Of a DNA stretch of 38,903 nt, positions 16,855 through 24,956 are shown piece by piece. Location of the stretch: assembly GCA_913063055.1 (NCBI GenBank), contig CAJXZK010000016.1, positions 1 to 38,903 of the forward strand, written 5' to 3'. The notes below the pieces were generated by a model. The model was not told the origin of the DNA and ran no database searches. It worked only from the letters and a program-made list of their open reading frames with translations. This DNA is from an uncultured bacterium (GTDB lineage Bacteria; Cyanobacteriota; Vampirovibrionia; Obscuribacterales; Obscuribacteraceae). Position 1 is the stretch's first letter. Every line of letters begins with the position of its first letter. The translations under genes and the position numbers were made by a program.

Positions 16855-18990
16855 ATGACAAATCCGAACAAGCTTGAAAGTGGCACCATTTTCGGTGCCA
16901 CTTATAAGATTATTGACTTTATTGGCGAAGGCGGCATGGGCTTGGTCTATAAGGTCGAGCATTTGCTCCTGAGCAAACTGCTTGCACTGAAAATATTGAA
17001 AACTGAGAATCTCACTGAAGCAGTATGGAAAAGATTTCGCGCTGAAGGGCAAGCCATAGCCAGACTAGATCACAGCAATATTGTACGCATCTACGACATG
17101 AGTCAAAGCGAAGATGGTGTGCCTTTCTATACTATGGACCTACTAATCGGTCAGTCACTGGCCGACTACCTGCAAGAAAACCGCCGACTTACCGAAGCAG
17201 AAGCTCTACCAATTTTCAGACAAGTGAGTGCTGGTCTGGCCTATGCCCACGAACGAGGAATCATTCACCGCGATATCAAGCCAGGCAATATCATGCTTAT
17301 CGACAGAGCTGAGGCCGACAAAACAGAGGCTGTAGATATCAGCAAAAAGCTCGTAAAAATTGTCGACTTTGGCATTGCCAAGCTCACCGATGAAAGAGGC
17401 AATACAATTCAAGGCCTGACTAAACCAGGCGAAGTTTTCGGCAGCCCCCTGTACATGAGCCCTGAACAATGTAACGGCCAAAAAGTTGATCAACGAAGCG
17501 ATCTCTATTCTGTGGGCATCACTCTTTTTCAAGCTCTAACTGGCAAACCACCTTTGCTCGGTAAAACAGCAATTGAAACCACAATCATGCACCAAACAAC
17601 TAAGCCAGCCAGGCTGAACGATCTATCCGACCAAGTCGAATATTCGCCCAGGCTTGAGGCATTAGTGGCCAAGATGCTAGAAAAGCGACCTCAGGATAGA
17701 TACAGCTCGCTAGCCGAAGTAGCAAAAGAGCTATTAGAGATTGAACGCTCTGAAGAGAAAGAGAAAGGGGTTGGACTAAGGAAAGTACCAGCCATGGTGC
17801 CGAACAAACATATTGATTTACAAGAAGACAGTCAGACCATCTCTAAGCCTCAGAGTATCTTCAGTACCAACAATATAGTGGCATTCACAGCTATTGCCAC
17901 CATGCTTGCAGCGGCAGGGATTGCCATAACAATTATTGTTGGCACTGAGGCCAAAGACAAGCAGAAGCAAGCTCAAATAATACAAGCGAAAATAGAAGAA
18001 AAGGAAGAAGCAGATCAAGTTAGACGAGCCTGGAATCTACCACCTGAACCGGAAATCAAGAAACGGCAAATATCTACTATCCTTCAGCCCGTTCTCAATC
18101 AAGCAACCAATGATGCAGTAAAAGCCTTTCTGCAAAGCAATGAAAATAAGTTTTCGCAATCGAAACTAGTCGCCAGCAAAAAACAATTGACCTTCAATTT
18201 TCCGCAAGACTTTTCCTTGGGTAAGCTGGTCTGTCTGGGAGAGCACAACGATATTTCTGAAACTCAAGCACAAAGGCAAGTAATTGTGCCAGAGATGACT
18301 CTGCGACGGCTGCACTGCAACGATGTCGTGCGAGCTTATCCCCAACTATTGACCTATTTTGCCCCAGGCGATTTATGGTCTTTGATTTTCGAAGGACAAT
18401 CTTCCAACCCGGAGCTCTTGGTCACAAGCATTGGCGAGATGAAAGACTTGCATATTCTCAGTCTAACAAGAACAATCTTGCCTGATGACAAACTAACCAG
18501 TCTCGATGCTCTAAAGAGTCTCCAGACACTAGGACTAGCAAACACTCAATTCAATTCCACAAGCCTCTCCAAATGCCAATTTCTCGGCCACCTACAAAGT
18601 TTAGATCTAGAAAACGGCGAAAAGCTTCTGCCACTTTTAGAAAAGCTAAAACAGAGCAATCACTTGGATAGCCTGGTCCTGAGCAAATGCGCTTTAGACA
18701 ATGACGAAATCAAGGCAGTGAGCGAGATGACAAAACTAAAGAAACTCACCTTGAGCAAGAGCAAAGTTTCAAATAACGATCTAAAGCAACTTACCAGCTT
18801 GTCAAGACTAGAAGAGCTAAACCTCGAAAAGTGCAGTAATTTAGACAGTTCCTGCCTGCAGGCATTGAAAACCTGGCCCCGATTATCAACCCTGAAGCTA
18901 TCACCAGGTCTGCTAAGCGCCGCCCAGATTAAGGAACTACAAGACCTCCAGCGGCAGCGCTACATTGAGTTGAATGTCTCCAATAACTAG
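16855..18990 (+). CDS. receptor-like Ser/Thr protein kinase 2 with LRR ectodomain
   Basis: The 711-aa protein starts at ATG, 7 nt after the thioredoxin stop, so the two genes are probably co-transcribed. The kinase domain (about 17-295) has glycine loop GEGGMG (24-29), K46, D140 in HRDIKPGN, D171 of DFG and activation-segment GEVFGSPLYMSPEQ, all intact. After a charged linker there is one membrane span (about 341-363), a short coiled, Lys/Glu-rich stretch (KDKQKQAQIIQAKIEEKEEA), then the entry motif FNFPQDFSLGK (447-457) and LRRs to the C-terminus (LHILSLTRT, LQTLGLANT, LKKLTLSKS, LEELNLEKC). The kinase faces the cytoplasm and the LRR domain the outside. It is closest to kinase 3 (shared GLVYKVEH, YDMSQ, IHRDIKPGNIML), which suggests duplication. 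The ligand is unknown. Confidence 0.96.
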   Translation: MTNPNKLESGTIFGATYKIIDFIGEGGMGLVYKVEHLLLSKLLALKILKTENLTEAVWKRFRAEGQAIARLDHSNIVRIYDMSQSEDGVPFYTMDLLIGQSLADYLQENRRLTEAEALPIFRQVSAGLAYAHERGIIHRDIKPGNIMLIDRAEADKTEAVDISKKLVKIVDFGIAKLTDERGNTIQGLTKPGEVFGSPLYMSPEQCNGQKVDQRSDLYSVGITLFQALTGKPPLLGKTAIETTIMHQTTKPARLNDLSDQVEYSPRLEALVAKMLEKRPQDRYSSLAEVAKELLEIERSEEKEKGVGLRKVPAMVPNKHIDLQEDSQTISKPQSIFSTNNIVAFTAIATMLAAAGIAITIIVGTEAKDKQKQAQIIQAKIEEKEEADQVRRAWNLPPEPEIKKRQISTILQPVLNQATNDAVKAFLQSNENKFSQSKLVASKKQLTFNFPQDFSLGKLVCLGEHNDISETQAQRQVIVPEMTLRRLHCNDVVRAYPQLLTYFAPGDLWSLIFEGQSSNPELLVTSIGEMKDLHILSLTRTILPDDKLTSLDALKSLQTLGLANTQFNSTSLSKCQFLGHLQSLDLENGEKLLPLLEKLKQSNHLDSLVLSKCALDNDEIKAVSEMTKLKKLTLSKSKVSNNDLKQLTSLSRLEELNLEKCSNLDSSCLQALKTWPRLSTLKLSPGLLSAAQIKELQDLQRQRYIELNVSNN

Positions 18991-19003
18991 ATGTAACATA
19001 ATA

Positions 19004-19036
19004 AGCTACCCTTAAGGTGCCCCAGTAGCTGCTTTT
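19004..19036 (+). terminator. weak terminator or attenuator after kinase 2
   Basis: AGCTAC (19004-19009) pairs with GTAGCT (19025-19030), then gcttttgtt follows. The stem is only 6 bp with a 15-nt loop, so it may reduce rather than end transcription into the next gene. Confidence 0.3.
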
Positions 19037-19096
19037 GTTAGAATACTTGGCATCTATGTCTGCGTCCGCCGCAGCCTTAAAAGTGAGTGAGTTATT

Positions 19097-19621
19097 GTGA
19101 GCAAAATCGTTAAAGACAAAGAGAAAGAAGTAGCTTTTAACCAAGCACCAAATATGGTTGCTAATGCTTCAGCAAAAGACGGCGCCCCAAGCAAAATAGT
19201 CAAAGCAAAAGAAACAATGAGCTTTGTCGCCACTTCTATTCCTGTCATTGGATTTGTTGGCACCATCGCAGTCTGGACCGCGACCAATTACTATGTCGGT
19301 GATGTGGTTGTGGAAACCAGCAAACCTTTCACCACTCTTACAGTCAAAGCTTTTGATAAAAAGGGGCAAGAATCAACCTTCCACACCCCGCGCTTTCAAC
19401 TAATGCCCGGAAGCTACCACCTGGAAATTCAAGCAGACAGTGCCAAACCTCAACATGCCGACACTGAAGTAATTTTTCAAAAGACAGCAACGGTGCCTGT
19501 AAGTATTAATGGCAGCACTGAAGACCTGAGCAGTAAAGAACAGAGCAGTGAAACTGAGAATTCCGCTAATAGTCAAAAGAAACGTCACTGGTGGCAACTC
19601 TGGCGGCGTTCTGAAAATTGA
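19097..19621 (+). CDS. single-span membrane protein with PEGA-like outer domain
   Basis: The 174-aa protein starts at GTG. Residues 1-40 are charged and probably cytoplasmic, about 43-66 form one membrane span (FVATSIPVIGFVGTIAVWTA), and about 70-135 look like a small beta domain: VVVETSKPFTTLTVKAFDKKG...FQLMPGSYHLEIQAD, where the P-G-S-Y-x-L-E-I turn resembles PEGA-type domains often found with bacterial Ser/Thr kinases. The C-terminus is polar and ends with a Trp/Arg cluster (HWWQLWRR). It sits between kinases 2 and 3 and overlaps kinase 3 by 4 nt (TTGA), so translation is probably coupled. A role as partner or substrate of these kinases is inference. Confidence 0.75.
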   Translation: MSKIVKDKEKEVAFNQAPNMVANASAKDGAPSKIVKAKETMSFVATSIPVIGFVGTIAVWTATNYYVGDVVVETSKPFTTLTVKAFDKKGQESTFHTPRFQLMPGSYHLEIQADSAKPQHADTEVIFQKTATVPVSINGSTEDLSSKEQSSETENSANSQKKRHWWQLWRRSEN

Positions 19622-21705
19622 GCGATAACTTTAAGACAGGCTCATTGATTGCCGGTACCTATAGAGTATTAGACTTTATTGGTGAAGGAGCAATGGGCCT
19701 TGTTTATAAAGTCGAGCATACCCTGCTCAATAAAGTTCTAGCCTTCAAAGTTCTAAAAACAGAGCATCTTTCAGAGTCAGTTTGGAAGCGATTTCACATC
19801 GAGGCCCAGGCAATTGCGAGGCTTGCGCATCCAAACATAGTCAAAATCTATGACATGAGCCAAACAGAAGATGGGACGCCATTCTTTACTATGGACTTCC
19901 TGGTCGGGCAATCCCTCGATGACTATTTGCAAGAATACGGCAGACTAACGGTCGAAGAGGCTCTGCCAATCTTTCGCCAAATCTGCTCGGGGCTAGCTTA
20001 CGCCAACGATCACGGCATAATTCACCGCGATATAAAGCCGGGCAATATCATGTTGACCGACATCAAGGATGACAATATCGCTCAATGCACTGTGAAAATT
20101 GTCGACTTCGGCATAGCCAAATTAGTTGACGATGGCAACACGGCGCAGCAGGGGTTAACCAAGCCGGGCGAAGTTTTCGGCAGCCCGCTCTATATGAGCC
20201 CAGAGCAATGCATGGGCAGCAAGCTAGATCAACGCACCGATATGTATTCGGTAGGCATCACTATGTTTCAGGCGCTGACAGGCAGGCCACCACTTCTGGG
20301 CAAATCAGCCGTTGAAACAGCTGCTCTGCACCAAACCCAAGAGCCTCCCATGCTCCGCGATATTGCTCCCGATATAGATTTTCCAATTGAGCTAGAAGAA
20401 GTTATAGCAACTATGCTGGAAAAATCACGAGAGGATCGCTATTCATCATTGGCAGAAGTAGCCAACGAACTGCTGCGCATTGAAAGAGGCGAAGACAAAG
20501 TCAGCCCAAGAGAACGGTCAAAGAACGGCAGACACAGCCAAAATCAGTGGTTGCCTGATAGAGAAAGTAACTTAGACGACACCCAAAATCGCACCGGACA
20601 AAGAGCACAACCGCTAACAAAAGCGCAGCTCTTCTTAGTAGCCGCTCTAGCTCTCACAGGACTGGCCGCCACTCTCTATGTGTTGTTTCCTGTCAAGGTT
20701 AAAAGTGCAAAAACAGTAGCCACTTATGACCAGCTTGTACCCGGCCCCAAAGACGACACAAGTGAGAGCTATGAACTAATTAGTATGCCAGAAAGAAAAG
20801 ACGTCAACGAATACTTAACTAGCCACAAGGGCAGCTATAGTCGAACAGAAAATATCAATGGCAAACTTTTCAAAGTTTTCGACTTCCCTGAAAAATTCTC
20901 ACTAGGAAAATTCTACTACAACCACGGCCTAAAGGGCGATAGATTTGAAGCCATTGGAACGCACCGTATATCAGCCAGCAGCCAAACGAAACTCGAGGCT
21001 AATCAGTTTGTTGAAGCCTATCCTGAATTGATAACCAGGTTCAGCCCCGATGATCTCAACTGGTTCAGTATCAATGAAGTAGCACCGCGCAATCCTAAAC
21101 TGGCAACTAGTGTGGCGCATCTAAGATTGCTAGACCATCTTGATCTTAAGCGCTGCGCGCTCAATAGCGCCGACCTGAAAGTACTAGAAGCGCTAAAGAG
21201 GCTAACAATACTAAATATAAGCCAATCTGTGAAAAGTAAAGAATTGGCAGAATTTACCCTACTCAAACAAATCCGCTCCCTTCAACTTGAGTACTTAGAA
21301 GAGCCGTCAGTCTTAATCAAGGTCTTACAGCGCTACAATGTCCTTGAAGTCTTTGATCTGCGACACTCAAATTTGAGCAAAAATGATTTTATCTGTCTAT
21401 CACAAATGAATAAATTGGTATCACTAACAACCAAAGACTGCCACATGGCCGATAGCGATCTTGAACTGTTGTCCAAACTTCCGAATCTGAAACGCCTTAA
21501 TGTTGACGCTTGCAATGATCTAACCAGCAATTGTTTGGCTAGTCTCAAAAAATTCAAAAAGCTTGAAATACTTACTCTGCCCGAGGGCCTTTATCGAAAG
21601 CAGACCAAGAAGCAACTAGAGCAGCTCTTGCCTGGAATCATAGTTATCGAAGGCGACTCAAACAAAGGACTAATGCCTAAAATATCTGACGGCAAAGAAG
21701 ACTAA
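19618..21705 (+). CDS. receptor-like Ser/Thr protein kinase 3 with LRR ectodomain
   Basis: The 695-aa protein starts at TTG overlapping the previous stop by 4 nt. The kinase domain (about 15-290) has glycine loop GEGAMG (22-27), K44, D138 in HRDIKPGN and D163 of DFG, with the same activation segment as kinase 2 (GEVFGSPLYMSPEQC). A polar linker precedes one membrane span (about 337-357). The outer region carries VFDFPEKFSLGKFYY (starting about 420) and then LRRs (LDHLDLKRC, LTILNISQS, LEVFDLRHS, LKRLNVDAC), ending in LPEGLYRKQ...LLPG, like the end of the free exported LRR protein. All catalytic residues are present. Kinases 2 and 3 look like a duplication with strongly diverged LRR surfaces, suggesting different ligands. 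Confidence 0.96.
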   Translation: MSDNFKTGSLIAGTYRVLDFIGEGAMGLVYKVEHTLLNKVLAFKVLKTEHLSESVWKRFHIEAQAIARLAHPNIVKIYDMSQTEDGTPFFTMDFLVGQSLDDYLQEYGRLTVEEALPIFRQICSGLAYANDHGIIHRDIKPGNIMLTDIKDDNIAQCTVKIVDFGIAKLVDDGNTAQQGLTKPGEVFGSPLYMSPEQCMGSKLDQRTDMYSVGITMFQALTGRPPLLGKSAVETAALHQTQEPPMLRDIAPDIDFPIELEEVIATMLEKSREDRYSSLAEVANELLRIERGEDKVSPRERSKNGRHSQNQWLPDRESNLDDTQNRTGQRAQPLTKAQLFLVAALALTGLAATLYVLFPVKVKSAKTVATYDQLVPGPKDDTSESYELISMPERKDVNEYLTSHKGSYSRTENINGKLFKVFDFPEKFSLGKFYYNHGLKGDRFEAIGTHRISASSQTKLEANQFVEAYPELITRFSPDDLNWFSINEVAPRNPKLATSVAHLRLLDHLDLKRCALNSADLKVLEALKRLTILNISQSVKSKELAEFTLLKQIRSLQLEYLEEPSVLIKVLQRYNVLEVFDLRHSNLSKNDFICLSQMNKLVSLTTKDCHMADSDLELLSKLPNLKRLNVDACNDLTSNCLASLKKFKKLEILTLPEGLYRKQTKKQLEQLLPGIIVIEGDSNKGLMPKISDGKED

Positions 21706-21735
21706 AATAAATTGTCAAAACTTCTGGAGGCAACG

Positions 21736-22614
21736 GTGGACGTATACTTAATTGACGGCACATACGAACTCTATCGTCATTTTTACGCTCTACCAGATGC
21801 AACGGATGACAATGGTCAAGAAATAGCGGCCACTAGAGGTGTAATAAACTCAGTGGTATCAATGCTAGAGCAAGGCGCCACGCATATTGCAGTAGCCACT
21901 GATCATGTCATAGAGTCTTTCCGCAACGACCTCTACGACGGCTATAAAACAGGTGATGGTGTACCGCCCGAAATTATGTCGCAGATAGCTATCGTAGAGA
22001 CTGCTTTAGAGGCCCTCGGTGTCAAAGTCTGGCCCATGATCGAGTTTGAAGCCGATGACGCCCTGGCAGCAGCGGCGGTGAAAGCGGCATCAATCGCCGA
22101 AGTTAATCAAGTATTGATTTGCACTCCTGACAAAGACCTATGCCAGTGCGTCAGCGCCTCTAAAATAGTACAACTAGATCGCAGGCGCGATAATTCCATT
22201 CGCAACGAAACCGGCGTCGAAGAAAAGTTTGGTGTCAAGCCAGCTTCTATTCCTGACTTTTTGGCTCTAGTTGGTGATACCGCCGACGGTTACCCTGGTC
22301 TGTCCGGCTGGGGCGAAAAAGGAGCTGCCACCATACTAGCCCACTTCAAGCATTTAGAAGACATACCCAAAGACTTAGCCCAATGGCCAACAATCAGGGG
22401 TGCCGCTAAATTAGCAGCTACGCTCTTTAGTCAGTGGGAGGAAGTTCTACTCTATCGCCAATTGGCAACATTAAGGCTTGATGTACCAGTCTTTGAAGAC
22501 ATCAACGAATTAAAATGGCTCGGCCCCAAAGATGAGTTTGAAGCAATTTGCGAGCGCTTGAAAGCTAAAAACACCTATAAACGAGTACAGAAACTAATCT
22601 GTCCTAAAGTCTGA
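21736..22614 (+). CDS. 5'-3' exonuclease / FEN-like nuclease
   Basis: The start was set at GTG 21736 because GGAGG lies 5 nt before it; a TTG at 21712 would add 8 residues. The 292-aa protein matches the 5'-3' exonuclease domain that is the N-terminal part of DNA polymerase I or stands alone: DVYLIDGTYELYRHFYA (metal-binding D), ESFRNDLYDGYK, FEADDALAAAA, CTPDKDLCQCV and the helix-hairpin-helix GDTADGYPGLSGWGEKGAATIL. The metal-binding acidic residues are all in place. It should remove RNA primers or flaps in DNA repair and replication. No polymerase domain follows, so it is the free form. It begins 30 nt after kinase 3 and may be read from the same transcript. Confidence 0.93.
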   Translation: MDVYLIDGTYELYRHFYALPDATDDNGQEIAATRGVINSVVSMLEQGATHIAVATDHVIESFRNDLYDGYKTGDGVPPEIMSQIAIVETALEALGVKVWPMIEFEADDALAAAAVKAASIAEVNQVLICTPDKDLCQCVSASKIVQLDRRRDNSIRNETGVEEKFGVKPASIPDFLALVGDTADGYPGLSGWGEKGAATILAHFKHLEDIPKDLAQWPTIRGAAKLAATLFSQWEEVLLYRQLATLRLDVPVFEDINELKWLGPKDEFEAICERLKAKNTYKRVQKLICPKV

Positions 22615-22638
22615 CACCTTGATGCAAAATCATACAGC

Positions 22639-22659
22639 CGAATAGCAATAGTCTATTCG
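22639..22659. promoter_or_regulatory. perfect inverted repeat upstream of DUF486 gene
   Basis: CGAATAG (22639-22645) and CTATTCG (22653-22659) are perfect 7-bp arms around a 7-nt loop in the 85-bp gap between the exonuclease and DUF486 genes. No T-run follows, so an operator or mRNA-processing hairpin is more likely than a terminator. Confidence 0.4.
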
Positions 22660-22699
22660 ACAATTAGTTGATGAAAACCAGAGGAGATCAAGACCTAAG

Positions 22700-23092
22700 A
22701 TGAATGCATTTCTGACTGTTGCCCTATTGACCATCTCAAACGTTTTTATGACTTTCGCCTGGTATGGCCATCTAAAGTTCAAGTCGGCTCCGATTTGGCA
22801 AGCAATCTTAATTAGCTGGCTGATAGCTCTGCTCGAATACTGCTTTCAAGTACCGGCAAACCGCATGGGTAGTTTCCAATTTACAGCAGCACAATTGAAA
22901 ATTATGCAAGAAGTAATCACACTCATTGTCTTCGGTGGATTCTCAATCCTTTACCTAAAACAAGAGCTACGCTGGAACTATCTGGTTGCCTTTGCCTTCA
23001 TCATTGGAGCAGTTTTCTTTGTATTCGTCGAGACCGACGCCAAATTGATGCCAAAAGTGACCGAAGCTCAACTAGAAGTGGAAGCAAAATAA
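22700..23092 (+). CDS. DUF486 (DMT-like) small membrane protein
   Basis: The 130-aa protein has four membrane helices and the DUF486 signature: TISNVFMTFAWYGHLKFK (residues about 11-28), then ISWLIALLEYCFQVPANRMG and FTAAQLKIMQEVITL, followed by two final helices. DUF486 is related to the drug/metabolite transporter superfamily, about half the size of typical EamA proteins, so it may work as a dimer. Its substrate is unknown. A gaggag site lies about 13 nt before the ATG, a little far. It is followed after 3 nt by the NtrC-like regulator, so the two are almost certainly one transcript. Confidence 0.9.
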   Translation: MNAFLTVALLTISNVFMTFAWYGHLKFKSAPIWQAILISWLIALLEYCFQVPANRMGSFQFTAAQLKIMQEVITLIVFGGFSILYLKQELRWNYLVAFAFIIGAVFFVFVETDAKLMPKVTEAQLEVEAK

Positions 23093-23095
23093 ATA

Positions 23096-24358
23096 ATGGC
23101 CAATGCCCTTCTACTACACGACAAAATCTCAAATAATGGCAGCTTATGCGAAGCAATAGAAAAGCTTGGCCACAAAGTTGCGGAAGTCTACAGCCTTACT
23201 GATGCAGTGGAATGCTTGAGACAAAGCCCAATCGAGGTTGTTTTCATTGAGCAAAATGAAGAAGCCGCCATTGCCTCCCTAGCGAAACTGAAGAACGAAT
23301 CAGATCTTGCCCCAGTACCGGTTGTGGTAATTAGTAGCAGCGAAAGTGACAATGTCATCGAAGTCATGAGGCTTGGGGCCTTAGATCAATTAGTAAAGCC
23401 CAGCCTCAATCAACTCAAGTCAACTATAGATAGAGCCATCACCACAAACAAACTAGCTAATAAGAATCAGCTAGCGGACGACATTCTATTAGGTCAAAGC
23501 CCAGCTATGCGCCAAGTGCAAAAGCTCATTGGCATGGCAGCAAGCTGTGATACCACTGTTATAGTATTCGGCGAAACAGGCACTGGCAAAGACAAGGTTG
23601 CCCGCGAAATACACAAACACAGCCGTCACCAGACTACGCCCCTAACTATTGTAGACTGCACTGCTGTTCCCGAGAATTATCAATCATTCCAAGCCCTCAG
23701 CGCAGATGCCTCAGGAACTGTAATTCTTGATGAAATCGGAGACCTCAACAGTCAGACCCAAGCACTATTGGTGCGGGCTCTGAAAGAAGCCAGTGTGGGC
23801 TCACGCATCATTGCCACCACACAATATAATTTAGCCGATATGGTCAAAGAGAAAAAATTTAGAGAAGACCTGTACTATCGCTTAAACGTTTTATCAATAC
23901 ATCTACCACCACTAAAAGTTCGAGGCTCTGACATTTTAGCCCTTGCTGAACTGTTCCTTCAGCAAGCTCTGCCACACTCGCCAAAGCAACTCAGCAGTGC
24001 TGCGGCTAAGATACTTCTCGACTACGATTGGCCTGGCAATGTGCGCGAGCTACAAAACCTTATCTACCACCTGTCCCTCACGGTTCGAGCAGAAATAATC
24101 GCAGTCGATGATCTTGAGGCAGTAATAAAAGCTACAGAAAAAGACAACCTCAATAGTTCAAAGCAAAGCCTGGAGAGCGAAATAACACCCGACCAGAACT
24201 TGGATTTTTACAAGAACATGGCGGATGTAGAAAAGCGCCTCTTAAACCAAGCCCTGACAAAAGCCAATGGCAGCCGAGCAGAGGCGGCGCGCCTGCTCGG
24301 CATCAATCGTCAGCTCTTGTATAGCAAACTAAAAGCCCATGGCCTGATGAAGCCCTAA
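23096..24358 (+). CDS. NtrC-like AAA+ regulator lacking GAFTGA, degenerate receiver
   Basis: The 420-aa protein has a receiver-like domain (1-120), an AAA+ domain (about 130-340) and a Fis-type HTH at the C-terminus (SRAEAARLLGINRQLLYSKLK). The receiver is unusual: the phospho-acceptor position is E52 (VVFIEQN) and the acidic pair is H8-D9, so it probably cannot be phosphorylated and may mimic the active state. Walker A (GETGTGKDK, from 159) and Walker B (VILDE, 209-213) are intact. However, the sigma-54-contacting loop with GAFTGA is absent: only about 15 residues separate CTAVPE from SGTVILDE. It therefore cannot be a normal sigma-54 activator, consistent with the general absence of RpoN in cyanobacteria. 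It may act as a DNA-binding regulator by another route. Confidence 0.9.
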   Translation: MANALLLHDKISNNGSLCEAIEKLGHKVAEVYSLTDAVECLRQSPIEVVFIEQNEEAAIASLAKLKNESDLAPVPVVVISSSESDNVIEVMRLGALDQLVKPSLNQLKSTIDRAITTNKLANKNQLADDILLGQSPAMRQVQKLIGMAASCDTTVIVFGETGTGKDKVAREIHKHSRHQTTPLTIVDCTAVPENYQSFQALSADASGTVILDEIGDLNSQTQALLVRALKEASVGSRIIATTQYNLADMVKEKKFREDLYYRLNVLSIHLPPLKVRGSDILALAELFLQQALPHSPKQLSSAAAKILLDYDWPGNVRELQNLIYHLSLTVRAEIIAVDDLEAVIKATEKDNLNSSKQSLESEITPDQNLDFYKNMADVEKRLLNQALTKANGSRAEAARLLGINRQLLYSKLKAHGLMKP

Positions 24359-24406
24359 AACTACGAAATCCCCTAGTGCCGCCTTCCATTGACAAAGAGA
24401 CAATAA

Positions 24407-24898
24407 ATGCCAGAAAAGAGCAAAAAGCATCCACCAAAGCCAAATAGCTCAGCCGAGCGCGCCTTTAATACGGCAGAAAATGCTATTAGAGCCGCAGGTA
24501 CAGCTAGAGCAGCACTGCCAGCCATTGCCCCAGGCAAGGTTTGGAACCATACAGCCCCGAGGGGCGAGCACGAGATCAAAGGGGCTTTGAACCTTAATCA
24601 CGAGCCCGTAATTATGTTGAGATTCAGTCCGGCAGACGGAAGCTTATTACCCAAAGGCCTCCACGGCTTGAACAAAAGTACGCCGGAGACCGTGGCACTT
24701 GTAGAGCAGAGACTGAGGGAAATAGCCCTTGAATTAGTTGTGCTCGATGGTGCTGAATTCAGGGAACCAGAATTTTGCTGGTCGCTACCAATCGCTCACC
24801 AGGGTCGAATAGTCGCCGACATTAAGGTCTCAGCCGATGGCAAGACCATAGTGCCCAACCGAAAAGCAGCTGAAGAACTAGAATTGCTAGGCCTTTAA
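24407..24898 (+). CDS. hypothetical protein, 163 aa
   Basis: I do not recognise this protein. The N-terminal 45 residues are basic and Ala/Pro-rich (MPEKSKKHPPKPNSS, then ENAIRAAGTARAALPAIAPGKVW). The rest looks like a compact alpha/beta domain: HEIKGALNLNHEPVIMLRFSP, a helix VALVEQRLREIALELVV and hairpins through VADIKVSADGKTIVPN. There is no signal peptide or membrane span. It starts 48 nt after the NtrC-like regulator on the same strand and may belong to that transcript. The ribosome site is weak (aaagaga about 6 nt before the ATG). Confidence 0.7.
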   Translation: MPEKSKKHPPKPNSSAERAFNTAENAIRAAGTARAALPAIAPGKVWNHTAPRGEHEIKGALNLNHEPVIMLRFSPADGSLLPKGLHGLNKSTPETVALVEQRLREIALELVVLDGAEFREPEFCWSLPIAHQGRIVADIKVSADGKTIVPNRKAAEELELLGL

Positions 24899-24956
24899 CA
24901 AATTTCTCTGCGCTTCCCTCAAATTTTCCCAGGGGAAATACTGGCATCCCCGGCAA

